From contig CAZMXI010000221.1 of the NCBI GenBank assembly GCA_964570205.1, positions 1 to 6,925 of the forward strand: a DNA stretch of 6,925 bases, read 5' to 3'. Below, in pieces: positions 1 through 4,942 of the stretch. The stretch's first letter is position 1; each line of letters starts with the position of its first letter. The notes under the pieces are model-generated. The model did not search any database. It was not told the origin of the DNA and saw only the letters and a program-made list of their open reading frames with translations. This DNA is from CAZMXI01 sp964570205. GTDB taxonomy: Bacteria; Planctomycetota; Phycisphaerae; Tepidisphaerales; Tepidisphaeraceae. The position numbers and the translations under genes are program-made.

Positions 1-2
1 GT

Positions 3-56
3 CAACTTTCAGTTGCTCCTCAAACCCTCCGGCTTCAGCCGGTGGTCGTTTAGTTT
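3..56. repeat. Paired small hairpins, possible IS200/IS605 or REP-like end
   Basis: Two hairpins lie side by side. The first is CAACT-TTC-AGTTG at 3-15. The second is CCGGC-TTCA-GCCGG at 29-42, extended by CC/GG across a T-T mismatch (26-45) and then, past a 2-nt bulge, by AAAC/GTTT (22-25 with 48-51). Short GC stems around CCGGC..GCCGG flanked by AAAC/GTTT resemble the subterminal hairpins of IS200/IS605 elements and their REP relatives; this is recalled family knowledge, not a match I could test. No transposase is visible in the window. Read on the plus strand the hairpin is followed by a T-rich stretch (46-56), so it could instead be a terminator for a plus-strand gene left of the window. 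The rest of 57-115 shows nothing convincing. Confidence 0.35.
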
Positions 57-115
57 CATCTCCCCGCGGCCCTTCGTGCGGCAAAAACTGCATGGCACCA
101 ATTCCTGCCCAAACC

Positions 116-931
116 TCACCGCGAAGCATCGATCGCCTGCCGCAGCTTGGCCGGGCGGTTGGTGGTGATGCTCCTGGCGCCCAGGGCGATGGCTTTTCTG
201 GCCAGGCCGGGATCATCCACGGTCCAGACGTGCAGCTCGAGGTTGGCCTGGCGGAGGCGGTCGGCGAGGATCTGGTTGACCATTTCCAGGCTTTCTGGGG
301 CAAAACCCACATCGAGGCCGTCGGCCTTGATGCGATGGAGCGTCTGCATCACCTGGTCATGCGTGGTGGACCACTTGCCATCCTTCAGCTTGAACGCGAC
401 CAGCCAGAAAGCCTTGAGGCGGGGCATGGCGGCCTTGGCCGCGGCGATCACCTCGGCGTCAAAGGCGATGATGGCGACCTGGGCGGGCTTGAGGCCGGAT
501 TCGGCGATGGCCTTGGCGACCGCGGGGACGACTTCGGGGCCGACCTTGACCTCGATGAGCACGCGCTTGCCGGCCGGGACGACGGCCAGGGCTTCGGCCA
601 GGGTGGGGAGCCGCTCGCCCTTGTACTGGGCGCTTTTCCAGGCGCCGACATCCAGAAGGCGGACCTGGTCGAGGGTGAGGTCGGCGATTTTCTTCTTGAC
701 GCCGGCGGTGCGGGTGAGGGTGGCATCGTGCAGGCAGATGAGCTGGCCATCTTTCGTGGCGTGGACATCCAGCTCGATGGCTTCGGCATCCTGCCGCCAG
801 GCGAGGCGGAAGGCGGCGAGGGTGTTTTCGGGGGCATCTTCGGAAGCGCCGCGATGGGCGACGATGTCGGCCGCGAGGGCGGTCTGTGCCATAGCCAGAA
901 TGGTCATGAGGATTCCGGTGAAGAGTCGCAT
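116..931 (-). CDS. Exported glycerophosphodiester phosphodiesterase (GDPD family)
   Basis: This 271-residue protein should hydrolyse glycerophosphodiesters (deacylated phospholipid head groups) to glycerol-3-phosphate and an alcohol. The GDPD signature is intact: HRGA at 26-29 (His26 catalytic), PENTLAAF at 34-41, the metal ligands in IELDVH (Glu53, Asp55), the second catalytic His in LHD (His68-Asp69), IEVK at 126-129, and the late VWTVDD at 235-240. Residues 1-20 form a signal peptide with an A-x-A site (Ala18-Leu-Ala20), so it probably acts in the periplasm. The length suits a single GDPD domain with nothing appended. The ATG at 931 has no Shine-Dalgarno, but TAGAAT sits 6 nt before it, which suggests a leaderless message. 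It is divergent from birA. Substrate specificity cannot be read from the sequence. Confidence 0.93.
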   Translation of the reverse strand: MRLFTGILMTILAMAQTALAADIVAHRGASEDAPENTLAAFRLAWRQDAEAIELDVHATKDGQLICLHDATLTRTAGVKKKIADLTLDQVRLLDVGAWKSAQYKGERLPTLAEALAVVPAGKRVLIEVKVGPEVVPAVAKAIAESGLKPAQVAIIAFDAEVIAAAKAAMPRLKAFWLVAFKLKDGKWSTTHDQVMQTLHRIKADGLDVGFAPESLEMVNQILADRLRQANLELHVWTVDDPGLARKAIALGARSITTNRPAKLRQAIDASR

Positions 932-937
932 AGCCGG

Positions 938-965
938 ATTCTACCGCCGCCGGGCGGCTTGTCAC
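938..965 (-). promoter_or_regulatory. Predicted GDPD promoter
   Basis: On the minus strand, GTGACA (965-960, five of six matches to TTGACA) is followed after 16 nt by TAGAAT (943-938, five of six matches to TATAAT). The -10 box ends 6 nt before the ATG at 931, so the predicted transcript would start at or next to the start codon. The -35 box occupies the same bases as the birA -35 box on the other strand. Confidence 0.5.
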
Positions 966-987
966 CTGGGAGGACTGCCGGGATACT
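959..987 (+). promoter_or_regulatory. Predicted birA promoter
   Basis: TTGTCA (959-964, five of six matches to TTGACA), a 17-nt spacer, then GATACT (982-987, four of six matches to TATAAT). The -10 box ends 6 nt before the ATG at 994. The only purine-rich stretch, GGGAGGA at 968-974, is 19 nt from the ATG, too far to be a normal ribosome binding site. A leaderless transcript is therefore the simplest reading. Confidence 0.45.
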
Positions 988-993
988 CTGGCG

Positions 994-1758
994 ATGGCGC
1001 GTTCGCCTTATGAGCTTCCGAGGCTTCGCGAGGGGCTTCGGCCGTTTCGGCTGCACTATTTCCCGCGGCTCCGGTCAACCAATGACCACGCGGCGGTATT
1101 GCGCAAGCGAGGCGAGCTGTTTGCGCCGGCCGCGATCCTGACGGCGATCCAGACCGCGGGGCGCGGCCGGGGGGGCAATAGCTGGTTCGCATCGGCCGGG
1201 TCGATCACGGTGACGTTCGCCCTGCCAATCGAGGAGTATCTTGCTCCGCATCAGCTCCCGCTGGCCGCGGGGCTGGCAGCGCGGCACTGCCTGGCGGAAC
1301 TCGCCGGCGAGGCGGGCATTGCGCTGAAATGGCCGAACGACATCGTGTATGACGGCATGAAGCTGGCCGGGGTGCTGTGCGAGCGGATTCACCGCGTTGA
1401 CCTGGTGGGGATCGGGATCAACCTGAACCTGGACCCGGCCGAGGCGCCGGCGAAGTTGCGTGGTCGGATGACGAGCATGCTGGCGATCGCGGGGCGGCGG
1501 ATTGACCCCACGGATGCACTGATCGCGCTGGCGAAGCGACTGCGACAGACGCTGGCGCAGAGGCACAGGCATCCCTTCGCAGCGCTGGTGAAGGAGTATG
1601 ACCAGCACCACGCGCTGGTTGGCCGGATGATCGCGGTGCAGATGCCCGGCGGGACCATCACGGGCAAATGCGAGGGGCTGGACCAGCGTGGGAGGCTGCT
1701 GTTGAGAGATCGTGAGAAAATTCACAGTGTAGTTGCGGGACACGTATACATCAGTTAG
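994..1758 (+). CDS. birA: Biotin--[acetyl-CoA carboxylase] ligase, class I (no HTH domain)
   Basis: This 254-residue enzyme activates biotin to biotinyl-AMP and transfers it to the lysine of biotin carboxyl carrier proteins in the cytoplasm. The motifs are in order: STN at 28-30; the biotinyl-AMP loop GRGRGGNSW at 56-64; KWPND at 112-116; KLAG at 123-126 with the conserved catalytic lysine; VGIGINLN at 138-145. A C-terminal SH3-like cap (about 208-254) contains the GLDQRGRLLLR strand pair. There is no N-terminal winged helix, so it is a class I ligase that does not itself repress biotin genes, unlike E. coli BirA. The loop reads GNSW where many relatives have GRxW, a modest variation. The start was chosen as the first ATG in frame with the conserved N-terminus. 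It diverges from the GDPD gene over 62 bp. Confidence 0.95.
   Translation: MARSPYELPRLREGLRPFRLHYFPRLRSTNDHAAVLRKRGELFAPAAILTAIQTAGRGRGGNSWFASAGSITVTFALPIEEYLAPHQLPLAAGLAARHCLAELAGEAGIALKWPNDIVYDGMKLAGVLCERIHRVDLVGIGINLNLDPAEAPAKLRGRMTSMLAIAGRRIDPTDALIALAKRLRQTLAQRHRHPFAALVKEYDQHHALVGRMIAVQMPGGTITGKCEGLDQRGRLLLRDREKIHSVVAGHVYIS
1721..1750 (+). promoter_or_regulatory. Possible promoter for the RNA or small gene after birA
   Basis: TTCACA (1721-1726, five of six matches to TTGACA), an 18-nt spacer, and TATACA (1745-1750, four of six matches) lie in the last codons of birA. A start about 7 nt downstream would fall just before the 1761 stem of the candidate structured RNA. A competing pair, TTGCGG (1733-1738), 17 nt, TAGAAT (1756-1761), has a better -10 but would start inside that stem. 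Only one of the two can be right if the RNA model holds. Confidence 0.35.
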
Positions 1759-1760
1759 AA

Positions 1761-1879
1761 TTGCCGCTTACGAGTTCGGTTCAGGGAAGACCGAAGAAGA
1801 CAGAATCAGACGTTTTTCTCCGCCGGGCGTGCGGGGGAGATGGCGTAAGTCGATATCCGGCAAACGTTTATAGCGGCAA
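1761..1879 (+). ncRNA. Candidate structured RNA (three-way junction) between birA and a membrane-protein gene
   Basis: Read as RNA, 1761-1768 pairs perfectly with 1872-1879 (8 bp, UUGCCGCU with AGCGGCAA). Inside it, UUCGGU (1775-1780) pairs with ACCGAA (1790-1795). AGACGUUU (1808-1815) pairs with AAACGUUU (1862-1869), 8 bp with one G-U. The last helix encloses a further hairpin, UCUCC (1817-1821) with GGAGA (1836-1840), extended by two C-G pairs past a bulged G. GCCGG (1822-1826) could alternatively pair with CCGGC (1857-1861) as a pseudoknot. The helices nest into a three-way junction. It does not match any riboswitch, 6S, SRP or tmRNA consensus I know. It may be a free small RNA or a 5' leader of the gene at 1925. 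This is hand folding without covariation or energy values. Confidence 0.4.
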
Positions 1880-1924
1880 AACCTCAGAACATAACCTTCA
1901 GGGGGCACATTCTCCATATTTACT

Positions 1925-2275
1925 ATGACGATTGCATTTGATCAGCGTACGTTCGTGATGACTCAGCCGCGCGCCTTGCGGCATCGCGCGCTGTGGTTTG
2001 CGGTGCCGGCGGCCGCGTCGTTCCTGGCGCATCTGCCGGCGGTGATGCTGCTGGGCGATGGCGTTGCGGGTCGGAACACCGGCCTATTGGCGGCGGCCAC
2101 CTGCCTGGTGCTTTCCGCGGGTCTGGCCCTGCTGGGCACGATGGCGGGCAAGAAAGCCCGGAAGAACAGCGAGTTGAAGGACAGGATCGGGGCGATCGGG
2201 CTGATGCTCAATGAGTTGATCCTGACACTGAGCCTTCTGGCGGTGGTGCTGCTGTTCATCGCCCCCTGGCGCTGA
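1925..2275 (+). CDS. Small membrane protein of unknown function (three predicted TM segments)
   Basis: I do not recognise this 116-residue protein. It has hydrophobic stretches at about 22-44, 52-74 and 88-113. A basic N-terminus (Arg16, His20, Arg21) and a charged loop KKARKNSELKDR (76-87) between the second and third stretches predict N-in, C-out by the positive-inside rule. There are no cysteine pairs, metal motifs or enzyme motifs. The long coding frame, TM pattern and codon-position GC bias argue that it is real. The ATG at 1925 has no good ribosome binding site: GGGGG at 1901-1905 is 19 nt away. An in-frame ATG at 1958 (Met12) is an alternative that keeps all three TM segments. It lies 45 nt after the candidate structured RNA and is convergent with the CotH-like gene. 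Confidence 0.7.
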   Translation: MTIAFDQRTFVMTQPRALRHRALWFAVPAAASFLAHLPAVMLLGDGVAGRNTGLLAAATCLVLSAGLALLGTMAGKKARKNSELKDRIGAIGLMLNELILTLSLLAVVLLFIAPWR

Positions 2276-2302
2276 AGCTCATCGTATTCGCATCCGGCGC
2301 GT

Positions 2303-2329
2303 AGAACCGGCCGAGCGGCGGCCGGTTCT
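2303..2329. terminator. Perfect 10-bp hairpin between convergent genes
   Basis: AGAACCGGCC (2303-2312) and GGCCGGTTCT (2320-2329) form a perfect 10-bp stem with a 7-nt loop. It sits midway between the stop of the membrane-protein gene (2275) and the stop of the CotH-like gene (2359). That is where a bidirectional terminator is expected. Neither strand has a T-run after the stem, so it is not a canonical Rho-independent terminator. It may instead be a mRNA 3'-end stabiliser. Confidence 0.5.
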
Positions 2330-2358
2330 GTCATGCGCTGCACAGCGGGGATCGCCGA

Positions 2359-4368
2359 TCACGGTCGCGGCGGCATCGGTCCGCCGAACTGGGGGGCGAA
2401 TGTCCTGTTGATGCCGGCGCGGAGCTGCTCGTCGGTCATGGACCCGCTTCTGTCGGTGTTCCAGGCGTCGAACCACTGGGCGAATCCGCGGATGAACTCC
2501 TCCCGCGCAATCTGGCCGTTCTTATCGGCATCCAGCGAGGCAGTGGCGGGCTGGATGAACTGATTGGCCGGGCTGAACGCCCCCGGGCCGCCGGGGCCGC
2601 CGAATCCAAAAGCGCTGAGCTCCTGGCCGGGACTCTTTCCAGCCAACTGGTCTGAAACGGACCTGGCGCGGACCACAGCGAAGGGCTTGATGGGCTTGAT
2701 GGCCTGGCCGAACCCGAAACCGAAGCCGCCAGCGCCAAGGTTCTCGCCGGCGATGGCCTTGTCAAACCGGGCGAGCTTGTCCTTTGACTCCTGTGCGAGG
2801 GCGGGGCGGATCGCCGCCGCCAGCTCATCCACCTGCCGGGCAATCCGGTCGGGCTTGAAGATGGTGCGGCTGAACTCTTCAAGCCTGGCAAGGTAGAGCT
2901 TCTTGAAGGCCTCGACCGCAAAGACACGCTCGAGGAAGAGGTTCTCTCCCTGCCAGGGCTTGTGGATGCTGAGATTTTCGCGCTGTTCGGAAGTGCCCCG
3001 CACTGGGAACTGGCCCCAGGAATGATCCTGATCCCACGGCACGAACAGGAGCTTGCGGGTCTCGGGATGCAGGTAGAGGTAGACGTTCTGGCCGGGTCCG
3101 AGAAGGCCGTCCAGATCGGAGAGCCAGACCATGACGGCCATGTAGCGGGCGAATTCGTCGAGGTCGATGAAGTCGGCGAGCTTCGCGGCGAATTCGGCAT
3201 CGTCGGCGTGAGTCACGAGCTGGCAGAGGTCGATGATGTGTTGTTTTTCGGCCTTGGAGGTGTTGGTCTTGGGGTCGTAGGTCTGCTGGTAGTCCTTCCA
3301 GTCATCGCCGAGATCATCGAACATCCGCGGCGTGACAGGTTTGAAGATCGCGCCTTTGCTGGTGCCGAAACGTTCCTCGAAGAAGTTGTCGTCAACGTTT
3401 TCGATCAGCGAGTAGAGGCCGACGTACTGGTTGTCGTGCTTGCCGGGGACCGTGACGGAAACGCGGGCAAATGCCGAGCGCGGCGCCGGCACGCCGGCTT
3501 CACGGAAGAGGCGATGCGCCAGCACCTCGTTCATGCAACTGGGATCGGTGAAGTTGCTGTGGAAATTCAGTTTGGAAACGCCGGCCAGCTTCTGGCCTTT
3601 GACGAAGTCGTTGAGGTCGGCCTTGAGGGAGCGCTTCAACTCGCCGCGCGACTCGATAAACGTGCCATTGCCCTTGTATCGCACCGCGATATCCCTGAGA
3701 ACCCGGCCTTCAAAATCCATGTCGGCGTGGACAAAGTCAAACTCGATGCCGATCATCGAGGCCACGCCGTTTCGCTTGCCCTCCGGGCCCTGGAGGCTCA
3801 TGGCGAAGGGGTTGGCGGAGGCCAGGACCTTGTCCAATCCGGCTCGAAGCTGCTGGGCATCGAGCGTGCCATCCTTGTCCTTGTCCCAGGCCGCAAACCA
3901 CTTGTCCGCCAGCGATGACCACTCCGCCCGGGCGATTTGGCCGTCGCGGTTGCGGTCGGCCTGCTTCATCATCGGTGGGGCCAGAAGCATGGCCGGGCCG
4001 AAACCGCCCGGCGCACCAAGGCCGCCCGGGCCGCCCCTGCCTGGCGCAGCGCCGGGACCACCCGCCGGAGGTCGATTCGTGCCCGGTGCAGGGGCGCCGC
4101 CAGGTGCCGGTGCGCCCGCCGGACCCGGACGCCGGCCGGGCATGCCGAAGAACCCCTGGCCGGCCTTCGGTTCCATCGCCTGCCACTGTTCAGCCGTGAA
4201 CTTCAGGTGAACCGACCAAACCCGCAGCGGCGAGTAGAGCGCATCCGGTCGGTCCGCGACGGCGTTCGCCGGGGTGTCCGCCGCCCGAAGACCGGTATCG
4301 GCGGCCATCAACACAACGTTCAACGCAATGATCCCGATCCAAACCCGTTCCGATGATCGCACGCGCAT
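2359..4368 (-). CDS. Exported CotH-family protein kinase flanked by EF-hand pairs
   Basis: Numbering is from the ATG at 4368 (669 residues). CotH proteins are atypical kinases that phosphorylate surface proteins. Residues 1-29 form a signal peptide (hydrophobic 9-23). A Gly/Pro/Ala-rich linker spans 75-124. The first EF-hand pair has loops DRNRDGQIARAE (138-149) and 162-173. The CotH domain covers about 205-470, with RYKGNGTF (230-237), ENVDDNF, the DLDG Asp418/Asp420, Asn428 and PWDQD (444-448), matching the family's catalytic and metal positions. A phenylalanine/glycine-rich stretch follows, then a second EF-hand pair at 613-624 and 637-648. In both pairs the second loop ends in Gln rather than Glu. 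An upstream GTG at 4386 extends the frame by 6 codons, but GGAGG (4375-4379) is ideally placed for the ATG, so I prefer 4368. Calcium-dependent activity is inferred, not shown. Confidence 0.88.
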   Translation of the reverse strand: MRVRSSERVWIGIIALNVVLMAADTGLRAADTPANAVADRPDALYSPLRVWSVHLKFTAEQWQAMEPKAGQGFFGMPGRRPGPAGAPAPGGAPAPGTNRPPAGGPGAAPGRGGPGGLGAPGGFGPAMLLAPPMMKQADRNRDGQIARAEWSSLADKWFAAWDKDKDGTLDAQQLRAGLDKVLASANPFAMSLQGPEGKRNGVASMIGIEFDFVHADMDFEGRVLRDIAVRYKGNGTFIESRGELKRSLKADLNDFVKGQKLAGVSKLNFHSNFTDPSCMNEVLAHRLFREAGVPAPRSAFARVSVTVPGKHDNQYVGLYSLIENVDDNFFEERFGTSKGAIFKPVTPRMFDDLGDDWKDYQQTYDPKTNTSKAEKQHIIDLCQLVTHADDAEFAAKLADFIDLDEFARYMAVMVWLSDLDGLLGPGQNVYLYLHPETRKLLFVPWDQDHSWGQFPVRGTSEQRENLSIHKPWQGENLFLERVFAVEAFKKLYLARLEEFSRTIFKPDRIARQVDELAAAIRPALAQESKDKLARFDKAIAGENLGAGGFGFGFGQAIKPIKPFAVVRARSVSDQLAGKSPGQELSAFGFGGPGGPGAFSPANQFIQPATASLDADKNGQIAREEFIRGFAQWFDAWNTDRSGSMTDEQLRAGINRTFAPQFGGPMPPRP
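2395..2541 (-). repeat. EF-hand pair B, C-terminal to the CotH domain
   Basis: Residues 610-658 of the CotH-like protein hold loops DADKNGQIAREE (613-624) and NTDRSGSMTDEQ (637-648). The shared GQIAR, WF-x-AW and QLRAG segments show that pairs A and B are related to each other beyond the EF-loop consensus. This pair ends 11 residues before the C-terminus. Confidence 0.75.
3820..3966 (-). repeat. EF-hand pair A, N-terminal to the CotH domain
   Basis: Residues 135-183 of the CotH-like protein contain two calcium-binding loops, with ligands Asp138, Asn140, Asp142, Gln144 and Glu149, and Asp162, Asp164, Asp166, Thr168 and Gln173. This block aligns without gaps to pair B (2395-2541), with 19 identical residues of 49 by hand count. 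Confidence 0.75.
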
Positions 4369-4374
4369 GGCTGT

Positions 4375-4379
4375 CCTCC
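4375..4379 (-). promoter_or_regulatory. Ribosome binding site deciding the CotH-like start
   Basis: GGAGG on the minus strand is separated by 6 nt (ACAGCC) from the ATG at 4368. The alternative GTG at 4386 would place this site inside the coding region, so the site favours the ATG. Confidence 0.7.
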
Positions 4380-4403
4380 GCCGCACCTGGGCAATCGCCC
4401 ACC

Positions 4404-4409
4404 ATTATC
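4404..4409 (-). promoter_or_regulatory. Possible -10 box of the CotH-like gene
   Basis: GATAAT on the minus strand (five of six matches to TATAAT) lies about 35 nt upstream of the ATG at 4368. No good -35 box is visible at 16-19 nt; the nearest is the poor TTTCGC. The leader would be about 29 nt and include the GGAGG site. Confidence 0.35.
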
Positions 4410-4438
4410 ATCCTACACCCCCATCCGAGCGAAACGAT

Positions 4439-4466
4439 GCAGCGGCTGTTTCTGTCCGGCCGTTGC
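4439..4466 (-). terminator. Hairpin downstream of the comEA-like gene
   Basis: GCAACGGC (4466-4459 on the minus strand) and GCCGCTGC (4446-4439) form an 8-bp stem with one G-T pair and a 12-nt loop, located 27 nt past the comEA-like stop. The following bases (ATCGTTTC) are only weakly T-rich. It may end the GH10-like/comEA-like transcript before the CotH-like promoter. Confidence 0.3.
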
Positions 4467-4492
4467 TGCGCCCGTTGCCCATCCGCATCGCC

Positions 4493-4921
4493 CTACCGGG
4501 CATCGCTCGCCGGGCGCGTCGATGGAAACACAAGGTAGGGATCGAGTGTGCTGACTGTCGCCGGGCCCACGCCTTTCACCCGCATCAGATCATCCAACGT
4601 CTCAAAGGGCCTCCGGCCAGGGTGGGTCGCCCGGTACTCCTCGCGATACTCGACAATCCTCGTGGCCAGGGACGGCCCCACTCGCGGCAGCGCTGCCAGT
4701 TGCCACATATCCACCGTATTCGGGTCGAGCCGGTCGTCCCATCCTGCTGCGCCAGGGGCGTCGTGGCCCTGCGGGTCGTCAATAAGAACCGGGTTCATCC
4801 ACCATCTGACAGCGCCAACCGCCAGTATCGCCGCCGTCATCAGCAGCAGCGCCGCAAGCTGCCGTTGCGTCCACAGTTGCGGAAGCCGCTCGCCCCATGC
4901 TCTCCCACCTCTTTGCGTCAC
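4493..4921 (-). CDS. Membrane-anchored ComEA-like helix-hairpin-helix protein
   Basis: This 142-residue protein has a basic N-terminus, one TM segment (about 21-39) and a proline/glycine linker. A ComEA-type tandem helix-hairpin-helix domain follows (about 65-132): LDPNTVDMWQLAALPRVG with hairpin RVGPS (80-84) and LATRIVEYR, then FETLDDLMRVKGVG with hairpin KGVGP (116-120). Such domains bind double-stranded DNA without sequence preference. In competent bacteria, membrane ComEA pulls DNA through the envelope to ComEC. No comEC or pilus gene is in the window, so a role in uptake is only inferred. The start is GTG at 4921, supported by GGAGGG (4929-4934) 7 nt upstream; the next in-frame ATG is inside the TM segment. 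It follows the GH10-like gene by 21 nt and is probably co-transcribed. Confidence 0.85.
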   Translation of the reverse strand: MTQRGGRAWGERLPQLWTQRQLAALLLMTAAILAVGAVRWWMNPVLIDDPQGHDAPGAAGWDDRLDPNTVDMWQLAALPRVGPSLATRIVEYREEYRATHPGRRPFETLDDLMRVKGVGPATVSTLDPYLVFPSTRPASDAR

Positions 4922-4928
4922 GGACTCA

Positions 4929-4934
4929 CCCTCC
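4929..4934 (-). promoter_or_regulatory. Ribosome binding site supporting the GTG start of the comEA-like gene
   Basis: GGAGGG on the minus strand lies 7 nt before GTG at 4921 and within the 21-nt gap after the GH10-like stop codon. This supports translation from an unusual start in a two-gene transcript. Confidence 0.65.
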
Positions 4935-4942
4935 GGCCGGGC

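Noticed and set aside
944..958. GC palindrome in the GDPD/birA gap as a terminator or operator
   Set aside because: The inverted repeat has almost no loop and lies in the spacer between promoter elements; no known operator matches.
92..1141. Long plus-strand open frame (349 codons) over the GDPD gene and into birA
   Set aside because: It is antisense to a well-supported GDPD gene and overlaps birA; its glycine/aspartate-rich low-complexity product is what the GC-biased third positions of the real gene create.
1813..1817. T-run after birA as a Rho-independent terminator
   Set aside because: The T-run is 17 nt past the nearest upstream stem (1775-1795) instead of directly following it, and those Ts are better used in the 1808-1815 helix.
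2962..3918. Plus-strand open frame of 318 codons inside the CotH-like gene
   Set aside because: It is antisense to clear CotH and EF-hand motifs and has no domain or ribosome binding site of its own.
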